This document shows positions 10,401 through 19,695 of a stretch of DNA of 64,000 nucleotides, one piece after another. Both the position numbers and the translations under genes were made by a program. Within the stretch, counting starts at the first letter, position 1. Each line of letters starts with the position of its first letter. The stretch is from Flavobacteriaceae bacterium. GTDB taxonomy: Bacteria > Bacteroidota > Bacteroidia > Flavobacteriales > Flavobacteriaceae. The stretch spans positions 42,139-106,138 of the forward strand of contig JAPOSZ010000021.1 of the NCBI GenBank assembly GCA_026709415.1, read 5' to 3'. The notes below the pieces were generated by a model. It was not told the DNA's origin, made no database searches, and was given only the letters and a program-made list of their open reading frames with translations.

Positions 10401-11276
10401 TATCACAACACCAATTTTCGTTCTGTAAATACCTTAGCTTTAGTAAAATACGATAACGTGGAAACGCGTATCAAACTAGGCAAGGTTTATCAGCGAATGC
10501 TATTACAACTTCGCATGCTTGCCATCATTCTCAATGCATCAGGCAATAAGAATATCATGTCAAAGCAGGAAAAACTATCCCAGTTTATAACTCAAGAAAG
10601 CCGGTTGAATAAGAATCAAAAAGCTAATTTAAAAGCCTATGCCAACTGGCGATTGAATGGAAAGGGAATAACAACTGGTCTTGATAAACTCTCAAAGAAA
10701 CTTGGTAAAAAGCAAAAAAAAGGAATGTGTGAAACCCTCATTTCTTTTGGTGTTGTGAATCATTTATACGATAAAAAAACGCAACAAAAACTAGAAAAGA
10801 TGTATGAATTACTCGGAGAAAATTCAAAAGAAGTCGTCAGTCATATTCACCAATACATTAATAATACATCTAAAACCTCTAAAAAGAAATCAAAGATTGA
10901 TTTTGAGTCTGGATCGATAAAACTTCGAAAAAATCTGATTCAAAAACAAAAAACAGCAACTGCCAAATCTCAAAAGATATTGAGTGATATTTTTGATGAC
11001 GAAGAATCAAAAGACTTCATCTCTTCCGAAACCACGAACAAAGACATCTATTATCAATTGTTTTTAGAGCTCATCAAAAAAGAGAAGTGGAATCAATCGG
11101 AAGTGTCGGCATTATGCCAAAAACACCACCTGATGACCGAAGCGGCTCTTGAAGTCATCAATGATAAATCACTTGATTTAGTTGATGAACCCCTATTTGA
11201 AGAAGATGAAAGTTTTATGATATTGAACGCCGAAATCATACCCCATCTTAAAAATCATTGGAATAAAGAAACATAG
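7449..11276 (+). CDS. Giant TerB-N(x2)/TerB/TerB-C protein
   Basis: A 1275-residue soluble protein with two TerB-N domains in tandem. The first spans about residues 35-250 (ARWIKKGEHVIINGLEI, YFFGIERR near 136, LMELMGMMRPEI). The second spans about 604-800 (AKWIRPNEKVTIEGVEI, YFIGIERR near 701, LMVVMRPDL). A TerB-like helical region follows near 1040-1140, a lysine-rich linker, then a TerB-C domain at 1197-1275 ending in DEPLFEEDESF. Aravind and colleagues linked TerB-N/TerB-C proteins to DNA-processing ATPases and helicases, exactly the next two genes here (6 and 36 bases apart). Doubling of TerB-N is unusual. ATG 7455 is an alternative to TTG 7449. It probably acts as scaffold or sensor for the ATPase and helicase. 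Confidence 0.8.
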   Translation: MTMNELVYPYQNPYNLDNTYLSNVHLEEGIQEKSTARWIKKGEHVIINGLEIKNGLFYLGTSLMALNGETQDQSLINPNLKVHFSNAYVSNYTYRYSPCDYSELEPIIRGKYLQWLASEKDDLNIPLPFLELYFFGIERRILVDSRLNLVSNEDFIDIFDELGRMASYFDRKQKQLVSKYRLLMELMGMMRPEIISHDILLDKPTEKSIYVFYLLTKAYDQKKTWSNQLLLAYFKSHVSYGIQLRMLDCLDQLYTLAMHRFKEKNPQGIELKRADSYYSKSRYRPYNSDLSFGLVKTSNDTEEWKIKFFTTKTDDFYSMLHQSKEEMVEYVKYMKLKDASPSDILPTLLMPKVMHSEKAYEILKTFKDWVHTKHTKGQGPFLVDLKDIWKFAHVKPPKRINRKEKIHLGFLIPQNGIGMIPSLDFDQMLTEYRGKIGIFYHKDFDNWRPSTLYKFIEYAISICISIAKAKNNQITEFHWNFMTNLIDQNIYLSSVEKASLHTVLLWQSSLEKQRNLVGISTHEIDYILKVALGSLLVEIATIDGDRLPKRNSVVKRIFNALEIDQLVYLNHYTSDSPEPSLWRKIFSSEFEKEGIAYHDLTFAKWIRPNEKVTIEGVEINGGFFYYGDILIGQNKTKQDVSVISEKNIHRDDSYRYWYYYNRIKGFYELYDSQRKEYLQWIASSRNDITTKLFVLEAYFIGIERRVIIDSKIELVDNTEYLENYHEVQRLQRVFGEEYPEFNQKLCDLLGLMVVMRPDLFADSHQSEIFFQGIYGVIYKMALHTKNNKPIKGPLMCGYLYSKFNNPYYDAVQLDPVHFLKYFSHHFDKEFPEGIKLNSTEASLKFRYQPVNPSLVACYLTPPNDLNLPDFNELPYHDLSRIFDDASYYFDHSISYLERDSTSNKDLAYLSMIPKVSLNSKELERLNHLKHWLDNALLNQHGLIEIDELLPKIVADPSQIDSQDCEYIINTFTHFSGYAYAPNSTYHNTNFRSVNTLALVKYDNVETRIKLGKVYQRMLLQLRMLAIILNASGNKNIMSKQEKLSQFITQESRLNKNQKANLKAYANWRLNGKGITTGLDKLSKKLGKKQKKGMCETLISFGVVNHLYDKKTQQKLEKMYELLGENSKEVVSHIHQYINNTSKTSKKKSKIDFESGSIKLRKNLIQKQKTATAKSQKILSDIFDDEESKDFISSETTNKDIYYQLFLELIKKEKWNQSEVSALCQKHHLMTEAALEVINDKSLDLVDEPLFEEDESFMILNAEIIPHLKNHWNKET

Positions 11277-11282
11277 CATTAT

Positions 11283-12608
11283 ATGAACTCGAAAATCAGG
11301 CAAAAGCACCGAGATACCATCATCCATTCATTGAAAGGGGGTGTGGTACCAAGAATTGGACTAGAACACATACAGGTCGGGCGATTGAGTGAAATCAAAG
11401 CGCTTGATAAGGATATTGACAGTATCGTTGATGGCGGGGCGCGTTTTCGCTTCATTATTGGAGAATACGGATCAGGCAAAACTTTTTTCATGCATTTGAT
11501 TCGACTCATTGCTTTAAAAAAGAAACTGGTGACCATTCATGCTGATTTATCTCCAGAGCGACGTGTTTATTCGACGGCTGGTCAGGCCACCAATTTATTG
11601 TCTGAACTGATGACCAATATGTCGACCAGAGCCAAACCCGATGGCAATGCTCTTTCTGGTGTTGTTGAAAAGTTTATAGCCAACGCCATCACTGAATCAA
11701 AAAGTTCAAACGAATCAGTGCCCAATATCATTCAAAAACGATTACACTCATTAACCGAGTATGTTGGTGGCTATGACTTTGCTTCTATCATCGAAGCCTA
11801 TTGGCAGGGATATGATCGTGGTGATGAAACTCTGAAAAATAATGCCATTCGATGGTTGCGTGCTGAATACCGAACTAAAACTGAAGCAAGAAGAGATTTG
11901 GGGGTTCGCACGATTATCAAAGACGATACATTTTATGATTATTTGAAATTGATGAGTTTGTTTGTCCGTTTTGCCGGCTATGCTGGATTATTGGTAGAAC
12001 TTGACGAAATGGTCAATCTTTACAAACTTTCGACCAACAAAGCCAGAAATTCTAACTATGAACAACTTTTAAGGATATTTAATGATTGCCTTCAAGGTTC
12101 CGCAAATCATATCGGATTTCTGATGGGTGGGACCCCAGAATTTCTTTATGATTCGAGAAAAGGTCTCTATAGCTATCCTGCGTTGCAGTCCCGACTAGCT
12201 GAAAATGAATTAGCTCGAGAACATGGTATTGTGGATTATAGTTCTCCCACCTTGAATTTAGCCAAACTAACCCCAGAAGAACTCTATATATTATTACATA
12301 ACCTTCGACATGTTTTTGCTAGTGGTGATGAAAAGAAATACCTCATAACTGATGAAGGATTGGAAAGTTTTTTGGTTCATTGTCATAGCAACATTGGTGA
12401 TGAATACTACAAAACCACACGATCCATCACCAAAGGCTTTTTGGATATGTTAACGATTTTAGAACAAAACCCCAAATTAAAATGGGAAAATTTGATTGAT
12501 AAAGTCAAGCTTGAAGAAGACGCTCCGACTGATATGAAAGCTATTCCTACTTTACCGACTGATGTTGAAAATGATGAGACAGAAGGCTTAAAAAACTTCA
12601 AGATATAA
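11283..12608 (+). CDS. BrxD-like (DUF2791) P-loop ATPase
   Basis: A 441-residue P-loop ATPase of the BREX ATP-binding (DUF2791) family. Visible features are the N-terminal IVDGGARFRFIIGEYGSGKT with Walker A at residues 60-67, a SPERRVYST segment, and the Walker B region GLLVELDEMVNL near 245-256. BrxD proteins of type 2 BREX have this form and are paired with BrxHI helicases, as here. No other BREX gene (brxA, brxB, brxC, pglX, pglZ) is present, so this is not a BREX system but the stand-alone TerB-N/ATPase/helicase set. The start ATG at 11283 lies 7 bases after the preceding stop; the helicase gene follows after 36 bases. It most likely loads onto DNA and drives or regulates the helicase. 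Confidence 0.85.
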   Translation: MNSKIRQKHRDTIIHSLKGGVVPRIGLEHIQVGRLSEIKALDKDIDSIVDGGARFRFIIGEYGSGKTFFMHLIRLIALKKKLVTIHADLSPERRVYSTAGQATNLLSELMTNMSTRAKPDGNALSGVVEKFIANAITESKSSNESVPNIIQKRLHSLTEYVGGYDFASIIEAYWQGYDRGDETLKNNAIRWLRAEYRTKTEARRDLGVRTIIKDDTFYDYLKLMSLFVRFAGYAGLLVELDEMVNLYKLSTNKARNSNYEQLLRIFNDCLQGSANHIGFLMGGTPEFLYDSRKGLYSYPALQSRLAENELAREHGIVDYSSPTLNLAKLTPEELYILLHNLRHVFASGDEKKYLITDEGLESFLVHCHSNIGDEYYKTTRSITKGFLDMLTILEQNPKLKWENLIDKVKLEEDAPTDMKAIPTLPTDVENDETEGLKNFKI

Positions 12609-12644
12609 TCTTCCCAAACGGATTTTTAAATCACATACTCTTCG

Positions 12645-14951
12645 ATGAAGCCATTAGACTCTAAAGTACTGAAGCATTTAGAGTCGATCAAACATAGAAA
12701 TACGGAACTCCATTTACTTCACCCTAAAGTGATCCAATGGGTTCATCGTCAAAAATGGTCTTCTCTTCGCTATATACAAAAAAGAGCCATTGAGCCCATT
12801 TTGAATGCTGATACGGATGTGGTCATCAGTGCTCCCACTGCAGGTGGAAAAACAGAGGCTTTTTTTCTTCCTGCCTGTTCATCGATCATCAATCAACGTA
12901 TGGGATATGGCATTTTATACATCAGTCCATTAAAAGCATTAATCAACGATCAAAAAAGAAGATTGGAAAGTCTTGCTGAACAATTAGCCATGAGGGTCAT
13001 GCCATGGCATGGAGATGTCAGTGCCACCTTCAAAAAAAGATCCATTGATCATCCAAATGGTATCTTATTGATTACTCCCGAATCTTTAGAATCTTTATTA
13101 ACCAATAAATCTGAGTTGGTCAGTTCTTCTATGCGAAATCTCAAGTATATCTGTATTGATGAATTTCATGCATTTATTGGTAATGAACGAGGACAACAGA
13201 TGCTTTCACTGCTGAGCCGATTAGAACATTTAATCGGTAGAACTAGTGACCCCATTCCACGAATTGCACTCAGCGCCACATTTGGAGATGATATAGAAGC
13301 CATCCATAGCCTATTAAGGCCCGATGAAACTTTTCCATATCTACACATTCAAGGCGAAGAAAGTGATCAAATCACCCATCTTTCACTCAAGGGTTTTATT
13401 GATTCATTTCATTCCGATACAGCGGATGAACGATTCGATCTAACGGATGTAGACGATATTGTCTCTGAATTATATGGTTCTTGTATTGGTGCCAACAATT
13501 TAATTTTTCTTAATTCCAGAAAAAATGTAGAAAAAATGACGGCCATGCTCGCTGATTACAAAAATCAAAAACATCCAATGGCTCCAAATGAATTTTTCAC
13601 ACATCATGGATCGCTTGCCAAAGATTTACGAGAATCGCTTGAAAAGCGATTAAAAGATCCCTATGGGCCTCCAACAACGGCTCTATGCACCACAACTCTA
13701 GAATTAGGCATTGATATTGGAAAAGTCGATAAAGTATTTCAAGTTCTTTACCCTCCAAACTCCGTTTCAAGTTTGAGACAGCGTTATGGACGTTCGGGAC
13801 GAAGACAATCAAAATCTGACAAAAAAGGCTCCGATTTACGCATGTTCATTCTTGAAAAAGAATTAACTATTCGAAGTGGTCTACTCGACGCATTAAGACC
13901 CAACCTCATCCAGTCTTTGGCGATGTTGAAACTGATTGTTTGTGATCGTTGGTATGAACCACCCGAAGAATCCAATAAATACTTTTCAACGTTCATTCAT
14001 CAAATTTTAGCCGTGATCGCACAATGGGGCAGTGTCCGAACAGACCATCTCTTTCAACTACTTTGTCATTTAGGACCCTTTAAAAAAGTCGACACCACTC
14101 ATTTCAAAGAAATACTCGTTCATTTAAAAACAAAAGAACTGATTGAACAACTCAAGTCTGGAGAAATCACGCTTGGATTCAAGGGCAATCGTATCGTTGA
14201 ACATTATGATTTTTTTACTGTATTTACCACCCCCGTTGAATATAGAATCGTTACTGAAAAAAGTGTTTTGGGAACCGTACCTATTGGCTTTACCTTCATT
14301 GAAGGACAGAACATGATTTTTGCTGGGAAATATTGGCGCATTGAATCGATTGATACAGAAAAAAAGGTGATTACTGTATCCCCAATCAAAGGGGGAAAAG
14401 CCCCTTCGTTTTTTGGTGATGGCATGATGATGCACCATCGAATTGCACAAGAAATGTATCAGCTTTATCAATCCGGAACATTTCCAAAGATTGAAAATGA
14501 GAGATTTCGTTTCCACATTGAAGGAAAAACAATGCAATTATTTGAAGAAGCGGTTAAAAATTTCAGAACCCTCAAATTAAACTTAGACAGCATCATTCAA
14601 GTAGGGGAACATTGTTATTTATTTACTTGGATGGGAACCAAAGTGACCGATACTTTGGTTTTGTTGCTTCAAAGAGGCGGATTTGATGCCTTGAGATTTT
14701 CTGATTTTTCTGTTGAAATCATCGATGCTTCAAGAAAAAAAATCAAAGATTATATATACAATACCCTATTAAACGACACCTTTTCTACTGAATTTGAATT
14801 AGCAAGTATGCTCCCCCGAAAACAATTAGAAAAGGAAAAATACGATAGGTTCTTGCCTGATTCACTACTCTATTTGTCACACGGTAGCCGTGCTTTTGAT
14901 TTAGAAAGATTGAAGGACTGGGTTGCAGAATATTTCAGTTTGCACATTTAG
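12645..14951 (+). CDS. BrxHI/Lhr-like DEAD/DEAH helicase
   Basis: A 768-residue superfamily-2 helicase with the full motif set: motif I APTAGGKT (63-70), ISPLKALINDQ (Ia), TPESLE (Ib), motif II DEFH (171-174), motif III ALSAT, LELGIDIG (V) and YGRSGRRQS (VI). The C-terminal half is less conserved and resembles the Lhr/BrxHI group. Expected activity is ATP-dependent 3'-5' translocation or unwinding of DNA. It is the third gene of the TerB-N/BrxD-like/helicase operon and follows the ATPase by 36 bases on the same strand. A small hairpin downstream (15005-15030) may mark the operon end. Family call is secure; the defence role comes from association. Confidence 0.88.
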   Translation: MKPLDSKVLKHLESIKHRNTELHLLHPKVIQWVHRQKWSSLRYIQKRAIEPILNADTDVVISAPTAGGKTEAFFLPACSSIINQRMGYGILYISPLKALINDQKRRLESLAEQLAMRVMPWHGDVSATFKKRSIDHPNGILLITPESLESLLTNKSELVSSSMRNLKYICIDEFHAFIGNERGQQMLSLLSRLEHLIGRTSDPIPRIALSATFGDDIEAIHSLLRPDETFPYLHIQGEESDQITHLSLKGFIDSFHSDTADERFDLTDVDDIVSELYGSCIGANNLIFLNSRKNVEKMTAMLADYKNQKHPMAPNEFFTHHGSLAKDLRESLEKRLKDPYGPPTTALCTTTLELGIDIGKVDKVFQVLYPPNSVSSLRQRYGRSGRRQSKSDKKGSDLRMFILEKELTIRSGLLDALRPNLIQSLAMLKLIVCDRWYEPPEESNKYFSTFIHQILAVIAQWGSVRTDHLFQLLCHLGPFKKVDTTHFKEILVHLKTKELIEQLKSGEITLGFKGNRIVEHYDFFTVFTTPVEYRIVTEKSVLGTVPIGFTFIEGQNMIFAGKYWRIESIDTEKKVITVSPIKGGKAPSFFGDGMMMHHRIAQEMYQLYQSGTFPKIENERFRFHIEGKTMQLFEEAVKNFRTLKLNLDSIIQVGEHCYLFTWMGTKVTDTLVLLLQRGGFDALRFSDFSVEIIDASRKKIKDYIYNTLLNDTFSTEFELASMLPRKQLEKEKYDRFLPDSLLYLSHGSRAFDLERLKDWVAEYFSLHI

Positions 14952-15261
14952 CATACATTATCAAATGACGGAGATCCTATACCAAAGGGACAAAGGACAT
15001 CGTCCATTTTATCATTTTGCCGATAAAATGCATTTTGATTCATTAAGGATTTTTATCAACCCTTTTATTTCGAAATAAACCATCGATGAAGTTTGTTTGT
15101 TTTCTACAGAATAAGACACTATCGATGATTGATTTTTTGAGGTTTTTTAGGGACGATTTTTCGGATTGGAGTGATTCCATATCATCGATCATCAACATCC
15201 ATCATAACACCGATTGGAAGGGATGGATTGACTGATAATTGAATCGATGGGTATTTTTTAA
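14952..15261. other. Intergenic region after the helicase operon
   Basis: No gene seen. It holds an inverted repeat with 9-base arms (CATTTTATC at 15005-15013 and GATAAAATG at 15022-15030), a plausible transcription end for the TerB-N operon although no clear T-run follows. The region ends where the minus-strand ATPase relic terminates. Confidence 0.4.
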
Positions 15262-16389
15262 TTATTTCATTAAATGTTTTGGCGTGAAATTTTCAATCAA
15301 CCAAGTTTGCATGGATGGAACTGAAACGGCGTGTTTTTTATTGTTTTGTTGATGAATCACTCCGTAATGTAAAGCCGTATTGAAAACCTGTTCTCCTTGC
15401 TTTGTTCCTAAATGCTGTTTTAAATGCTGGGTCAAATCTTCTTGAGTAAATTCTTTAGGATGATTATTTAGAAGTAAAAACGAAACAATGGTTTCACATT
15501 CTTGAATGGATAATCGACGAGTACGACGACGATAATATTGTTGTCTTGATTAGAATCCCTTGTCTAAAACAACAGAAAGGCCTTCATTATTGAGTTTGGT
15601 TCCATGTTCTTGGATGTGTTTTTCAACTTGAAGTCCATAAGCTGTGATATGAACGGGCCATTGATGGGTGTGCTGGCTGATTTCAGAAATCCAATGATTT
15701 AAGTTCGACTCATCAGGGCTGATGTTCGCTTTTTGAACTATCCAATCATATAAAATGTTTCGTTCTGATACCCGATCAATTTGAGTGAGATGAATAACAG
15801 ATTCTGATGAAAAACGGGATATATCATACTCCTCTAAGATATCTTGTGTCCGCCCTAATCCATTCATTAAAAAAATAATCGGGCTTTTCGGAGTACCTCG
15901 CTGGTTATGTAATTGGTCTAATACGTTTCGTAAAATCAGCTTCTCTTGAGACGTTATGTCTTGGTGGCCTAACATTTGCGCTTCATCGAATCCAATGATC
16001 GTTGGTTGCTGAACGGTATTTAAAGTTTTAACGATGGTATGGTGGTCAAAGTTCCATTCGGCTTTAAATCCTATTTTATCAACTTGAAGCGATAAGGTTA
16101 TTTTTCGTTTTCGCCATGCTTTCCACAAAGGTTCTCGCCCTAATCGTTTTCGAAACTCTTTCATCTCAAGTAAGGTGGGAACATCCAAACGAACCAAACG
16201 TCACCCCTTTTTCTGGGCTAATTCATAACATTTTTCAGCTAAGCTCGTCTTCCCTGCTCCCGGAGATCCTTGAATTAAAAAAGAAGTGCGAGAGTGGTCT
16301 TTAACCACTTGATTTAATAAGAATTCAAACTGTTTTAATTCTTCCTTTCGTCCATGAAAAATAGGATTTAATCCTCGATTCAAAGCCAT
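15262..16389 (-). pseudogene. AAA ATPase with two in-frame stops
   Basis: One continuous frame of 376 codons encodes a P-loop ATPase interrupted by two stops: TGA at 16201-16203 and TAA at 15550-15552. Readable parts are FHGRKEEL, Walker A QGSPGAGKTS, Walker B IIGFDEAQML, then HTHQWPVHITAYG and a C-terminal basic and helical region (QQYYRRRTRR) ending at 15262. In the related copy at 60738 the first stop aligns with a Trp codon (TGG to TGA is one change). Because the frame is otherwise intact, decay is recent. No neighbour depends on it in an obvious way; it sits between the helicase operon and Zorya. Function of the family is unknown to me beyond ATP binding. Confidence 0.8.
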
Positions 16390-17074
16390 ATGATCGTTTT
16401 CATGCTTGATTGATTTTTCTACGATTCAACTCTTCTATTTGAAACCCTGATTGTTTTATGATGGAGTTTATTCGAATACCAGAAGATACTTCATTCATCA
16501 TTTTTTTTGGTTTGCTTTTTTTTGGTTAATCCAGATATTTCAAAAGACATTTCTAATTCCTTTTTTTGTTGGATGATAGGATAATTGAGATATTTGGACA
16601 TTTTTCATTTGAATGTAACGATCATCGACTGATTGAACTTTTTGAGCATTTGATTTTGGTTTTATCCACAAGAGGGTTTGAATGAACAAAGTAAAATTAG
16701 TCATTAATTAGTTGCTTCTTACTTGACTGACATTTTGAACATTTCATACGGTTGTTCTTGAGTTCCTAACTCAACTATTTTTCGGCTTTTTCTTCGGTGC
16801 TGCATGACTTGAACACTTTCATCAAGTTCATACTGATCTAGTTTCAATAGTTAGTAACTTACGAAAAATCAATGAAATGTGGTTCCCAGAATTCAACTAC
16901 TCTTAGCTAGCATTTGCTACATCAGTGTACAATTTCTTGATTTTATCTTAGCCACATTAATATGGTGCTCAAAACCTTTCAATGGTGAATTAGATGCTAT
17001 ATGATTTGCTAATTTAGCACTACTAATGAAGTATCAGACATTTTCCTCATCACTAGTAGGAGTTTGATAAGTTT
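16390..17074. other. Intergenic region upstream of Zorya
   Basis: About 685 bases without a convincing gene. A minus-strand open frame of 33 codons at 16400-16501 (MMNEVSSGIRINSIIKQSGF at its start) lies just upstream of the ATPase relic and could be a tiny gene or a fragment; it matches nothing I know. The rest reads as broken code on both strands. The zorA promoter should be in the last 150 bases, but no textbook TAnnTTTG box stands out. Confidence 0.35.
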
Positions 17075-18895
17075 TTGTCTATAATTTTTACTAAAGCAAC
17101 AATGTACCTTCTGTTTTTTTCAATTGCCATCATCGCAATATACTTTTTTCATCGTTTAAGATTTTTGATTTCTTACAATAAGAAAGAAACCAAAAGTTTA
17201 AAATGTCTCAAAGAATTAATATCCAATTGGAATAAAGAAGATACTCTACGAAATAACCATTGGATGATATACGACACTCTAGAAAAAAGGGCAAAAGAAG
17301 GTGATGATTTTTTATTTAAAGTTTGGAGAGAGTTTCATGAATCTCTTGTCCTAAAAGAAGATGGTGTTGAAAATACACTAGATTCCCATCATTTTTTTCA
17401 TGCTGACATACTGAGTCCAAATGTCTTTTCAAAAGAAGGATTAAAAATCACCCCCAATGTTCTAGTTGGAATTGGTGTCCTTTTCACATTCTTAGGGCTG
17501 GTAATTGGACTATATGATTTGAACGTTACAAATTCTGATCCAAGTAGCCTACAAAAAGGAATTGAAACTATAGTTAATGGGGCGAGGTTAGCTTTTTATT
17601 CTTCAATTGCCGGAATTGCCACAAGTGTGTTTTTCTTACTCTTCCACTCATTCTGCAAATCTAAGTTAAAAAACACGATTCTTTATATTCAAAATGAGAT
17701 TAACTTTAGATACCCCAAAACAAATCCCGAAAAATCTCTTGCTTTCATTCGCGATTACTCAAAAGAACAAACTGATATTTTGGGAGCACTTAGTGATACC
17801 ATAGGAGATAAATTACAAGAAGTTGTTCGAGGGATTCGACAAGATTTAAAAGGGGAGATAGTTGGTATGACTCAAAGCGTGAATACATTTATGGGAAACC
17901 TTCAGCATAATGCCATGAATCAAGCTGAAAGTTCCATGGAAATTATTGTTGAAAAGTTTATTGAAAAACTTGGAGGTTCTATAAAAGAACAGCAAAAAGT
18001 AATCAATGATGCCAATATTGCAATAAGGGAGATGTTAACTGATTTTAATAATCAATTTTTAACACAAGTCGACGGATTGAAAGAGTTGATTGAGAACTTA
18101 AATGAAAGTTATCATGTAGTTGAAGAAAAACTAGTTGGAAGATTTTCCAATACCGTAGAAAAGTTGGAAAGAGGGATTAATGAGTTTTTAAATTATCAAA
18201 AAATCATTGAAACTCAATTATCACATCAAGATGGCCTTTTCAGTAACATTCATGGTGCTGTTATGAAATTCAGGGAAGCAACTGAAAGTTTTGTTACGAC
18301 TTACCAAAACATGCAAGAAAATTACAATCAAACTGTTACTAATCTAAGTAAAGTTTTTGATCAACTTGAAGAAATTACAAATGCTAATGCAAAAGTATCT
18401 AATGAAATGTCTGATTTGATAGAAACCTTTAAATCTCCAATAAATCAACTTAGAAATGAATATGAACTAATGAGATCTAAAATTGATGAACAATTTCAAA
18501 AAATGTCTTCTAGTATGAACAATGTACTTAATTCATATTTCAGTCAAGTTGAAACCCAAACAGCAGAAAGAATGAATCAATGGAACAAAGAAACATATGA
18601 ATTCAGCTCTGCAATGCTTGGAGCTGTAAAAGAATTAAACTCATCAATTGATACATTCAAGGATAATAAAATTGAGGATTATGAAAAATCAGTTGAGATT
18701 CAAAAAAATTCTTTAGAAAAAATGAATCAATGGAATGAGGAAAGTAGAGTTTTAGTTTCAAATATGGAAAAATTTTCTATTGACCTGGCCAGTATATCAG
18801 AATCATTGTTAAATAGAGTCAATCTTTTGAACAATATCATTGAAAAATCAAACCAGGAGTCAAACAATAAAACAACTTCAATAAACAAGAAATAA
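17075..18895 (+). CDS. zorA: ZorA, MotA/TolQ-like motor subunit of type I Zorya
   Basis: Inner-membrane stator subunit of the Zorya anti-phage system. Membrane segments lie at about residues 10-27, 128-148 (PNVLVGIGVLFTFLGLVIGLY) and 172-194 (LAFYSSIAGIATSVFFLLF), the last two being the MotA/TolQ/ExbB core. From about 230 to 606 the protein is a long, charged, coiled-coil tail, as in known ZorA proteins, where the tail projects into the cytoplasm and is thought to pass on the signal of phage attack. The tail carries a short repeat (ERMNQWNKE, then EKMNQWNEE). zorB follows after 53 bases. TTG 17075 is the longest start; ATG 17102 is equally plausible. Confidence 0.88.
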   Translation: MSIIFTKATMYLLFFSIAIIAIYFFHRLRFLISYNKKETKSLKCLKELISNWNKEDTLRNNHWMIYDTLEKRAKEGDDFLFKVWREFHESLVLKEDGVENTLDSHHFFHADILSPNVFSKEGLKITPNVLVGIGVLFTFLGLVIGLYDLNVTNSDPSSLQKGIETIVNGARLAFYSSIAGIATSVFFLLFHSFCKSKLKNTILYIQNEINFRYPKTNPEKSLAFIRDYSKEQTDILGALSDTIGDKLQEVVRGIRQDLKGEIVGMTQSVNTFMGNLQHNAMNQAESSMEIIVEKFIEKLGGSIKEQQKVINDANIAIREMLTDFNNQFLTQVDGLKELIENLNESYHVVEEKLVGRFSNTVEKLERGINEFLNYQKIIETQLSHQDGLFSNIHGAVMKFREATESFVTTYQNMQENYNQTVTNLSKVFDQLEEITNANAKVSNEMSDLIETFKSPINQLRNEYELMRSKIDEQFQKMSSSMNNVLNSYFSQVETQTAERMNQWNKETYEFSSAMLGAVKELNSSIDTFKDNKIEDYEKSVEIQKNSLEKMNQWNEESRVLVSNMEKFSIDLASISESLLNRVNLLNNIIEKSNQESNNKTTSINKK

Positions 18896-18948
18896 TACCT
18901 ATTGAATGAAAGTGATATTTTGATACCCTACCTTTATTTATCTGAAAA

Positions 18949-19695
18949 ATGTTTGAATCAAGACAAAAGAAAGCAGAGAGTACTGAAGTTAGTTATTGGA
19001 TTTCTTACACCGATATTCTTGCGGCATTACTGATAATTATCCTTTTGATAACAGTCTACGTTGTCTATAGGTTAGAAAATACTCGATATACTGTTGTTGA
19101 AAATATTGGGACATTAAATCAAGCTGAAAAGATTAGGAAAGAAATGCTCCAAAGAATACAAGAAAAATTAAAACTTTCAGAAATCGATGTTGAAATTGCT
19201 GATAACCATAGCGTGCTTCGAATACCCCACTCAGAACTTACATTTCAAACAAATAATTTCCGAATTCCAATCAATATGAGAAAAAACCTCGATAAAATTG
19301 GACAAACAGTCTTGGAAGAGCTGAATTCGAATAATCAATCAGAGTATTTTGAAACGATTTTTATCGAAGGACACACCGATAACAGACCATCAAATCTACT
19401 AAAAGGAAATTTGGGATTGTCAACCTTTCGTGCCATATCGGTTTGGGAACATTGGACCGATAGAGTTTCAGATGATTATCAAAACTTGAGAAATAAAGAA
19501 GGGGAAAGGTTATTTTCAGTTAGTGGATATGGAGAGACAAGACCAACTCAAAAAATTCAAAGAACAGCAGAACAATTAAGAAAGAATAGGAGAATAGACT
19601 TACGATTTACAATTCACAAACCTGAAAGTTTTGAGTATAATCAAATTATTGATCTATTTGATTATGACGAAAATAGTAATTCTAATGAACAGTAG
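18949..19695 (+). CDS. zorB: ZorB, MotB-like peptidoglycan-anchored subunit
   Basis: A 248-residue MotB/OmpA-type protein: short cytoplasmic start, one membrane helix at about residues 23-41 (ILAALLIIILLITVYVVY) preceded by Asp22 in SYTDILAAL, and a periplasmic OmpA-like domain with GHTDNRPS (141-148) and the closing RKNRRIDLRF. Asp22 is at the place of the ion-binding Asp of MotB-like stators and is a key residue in ZorB. With ZorA it should form the ion-driven motor that senses envelope disturbance during phage entry. The gene overlaps zorC by 11 bases. Confidence 0.9.
   Translation: MFESRQKKAESTEVSYWISYTDILAALLIIILLITVYVVYRLENTRYTVVENIGTLNQAEKIRKEMLQRIQEKLKLSEIDVEIADNHSVLRIPHSELTFQTNNFRIPINMRKNLDKIGQTVLEELNSNNQSEYFETIFIEGHTDNRPSNLLKGNLGLSTFRAISVWEHWTDRVSDDYQNLRNKEGERLFSVSGYGETRPTQKIQRTAEQLRKNRRIDLRFTIHKPESFEYNQIIDLFDYDENSNSNEQ

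Noticed and set aside
12407..14537. Minus-strand frames opposite the ATPase and helicase genes
   Set aside because: They lie entirely within well-supported plus-strand genes and show no family motifs.
11283..14951. A BREX system, from the BrxD- and BrxHI-like proteins
   Set aside because: No brxA, brxB, brxC, pglX, pglZ or methylase gene is within reach; the set matches the TerB-N-linked ATPase/helicase trio instead.
19631..19684. Longer start for zorC
   Set aside because: It would overlap zorB by 65 bases and begins with TTG; ATG 19685 gives a normal 11-base overlap.
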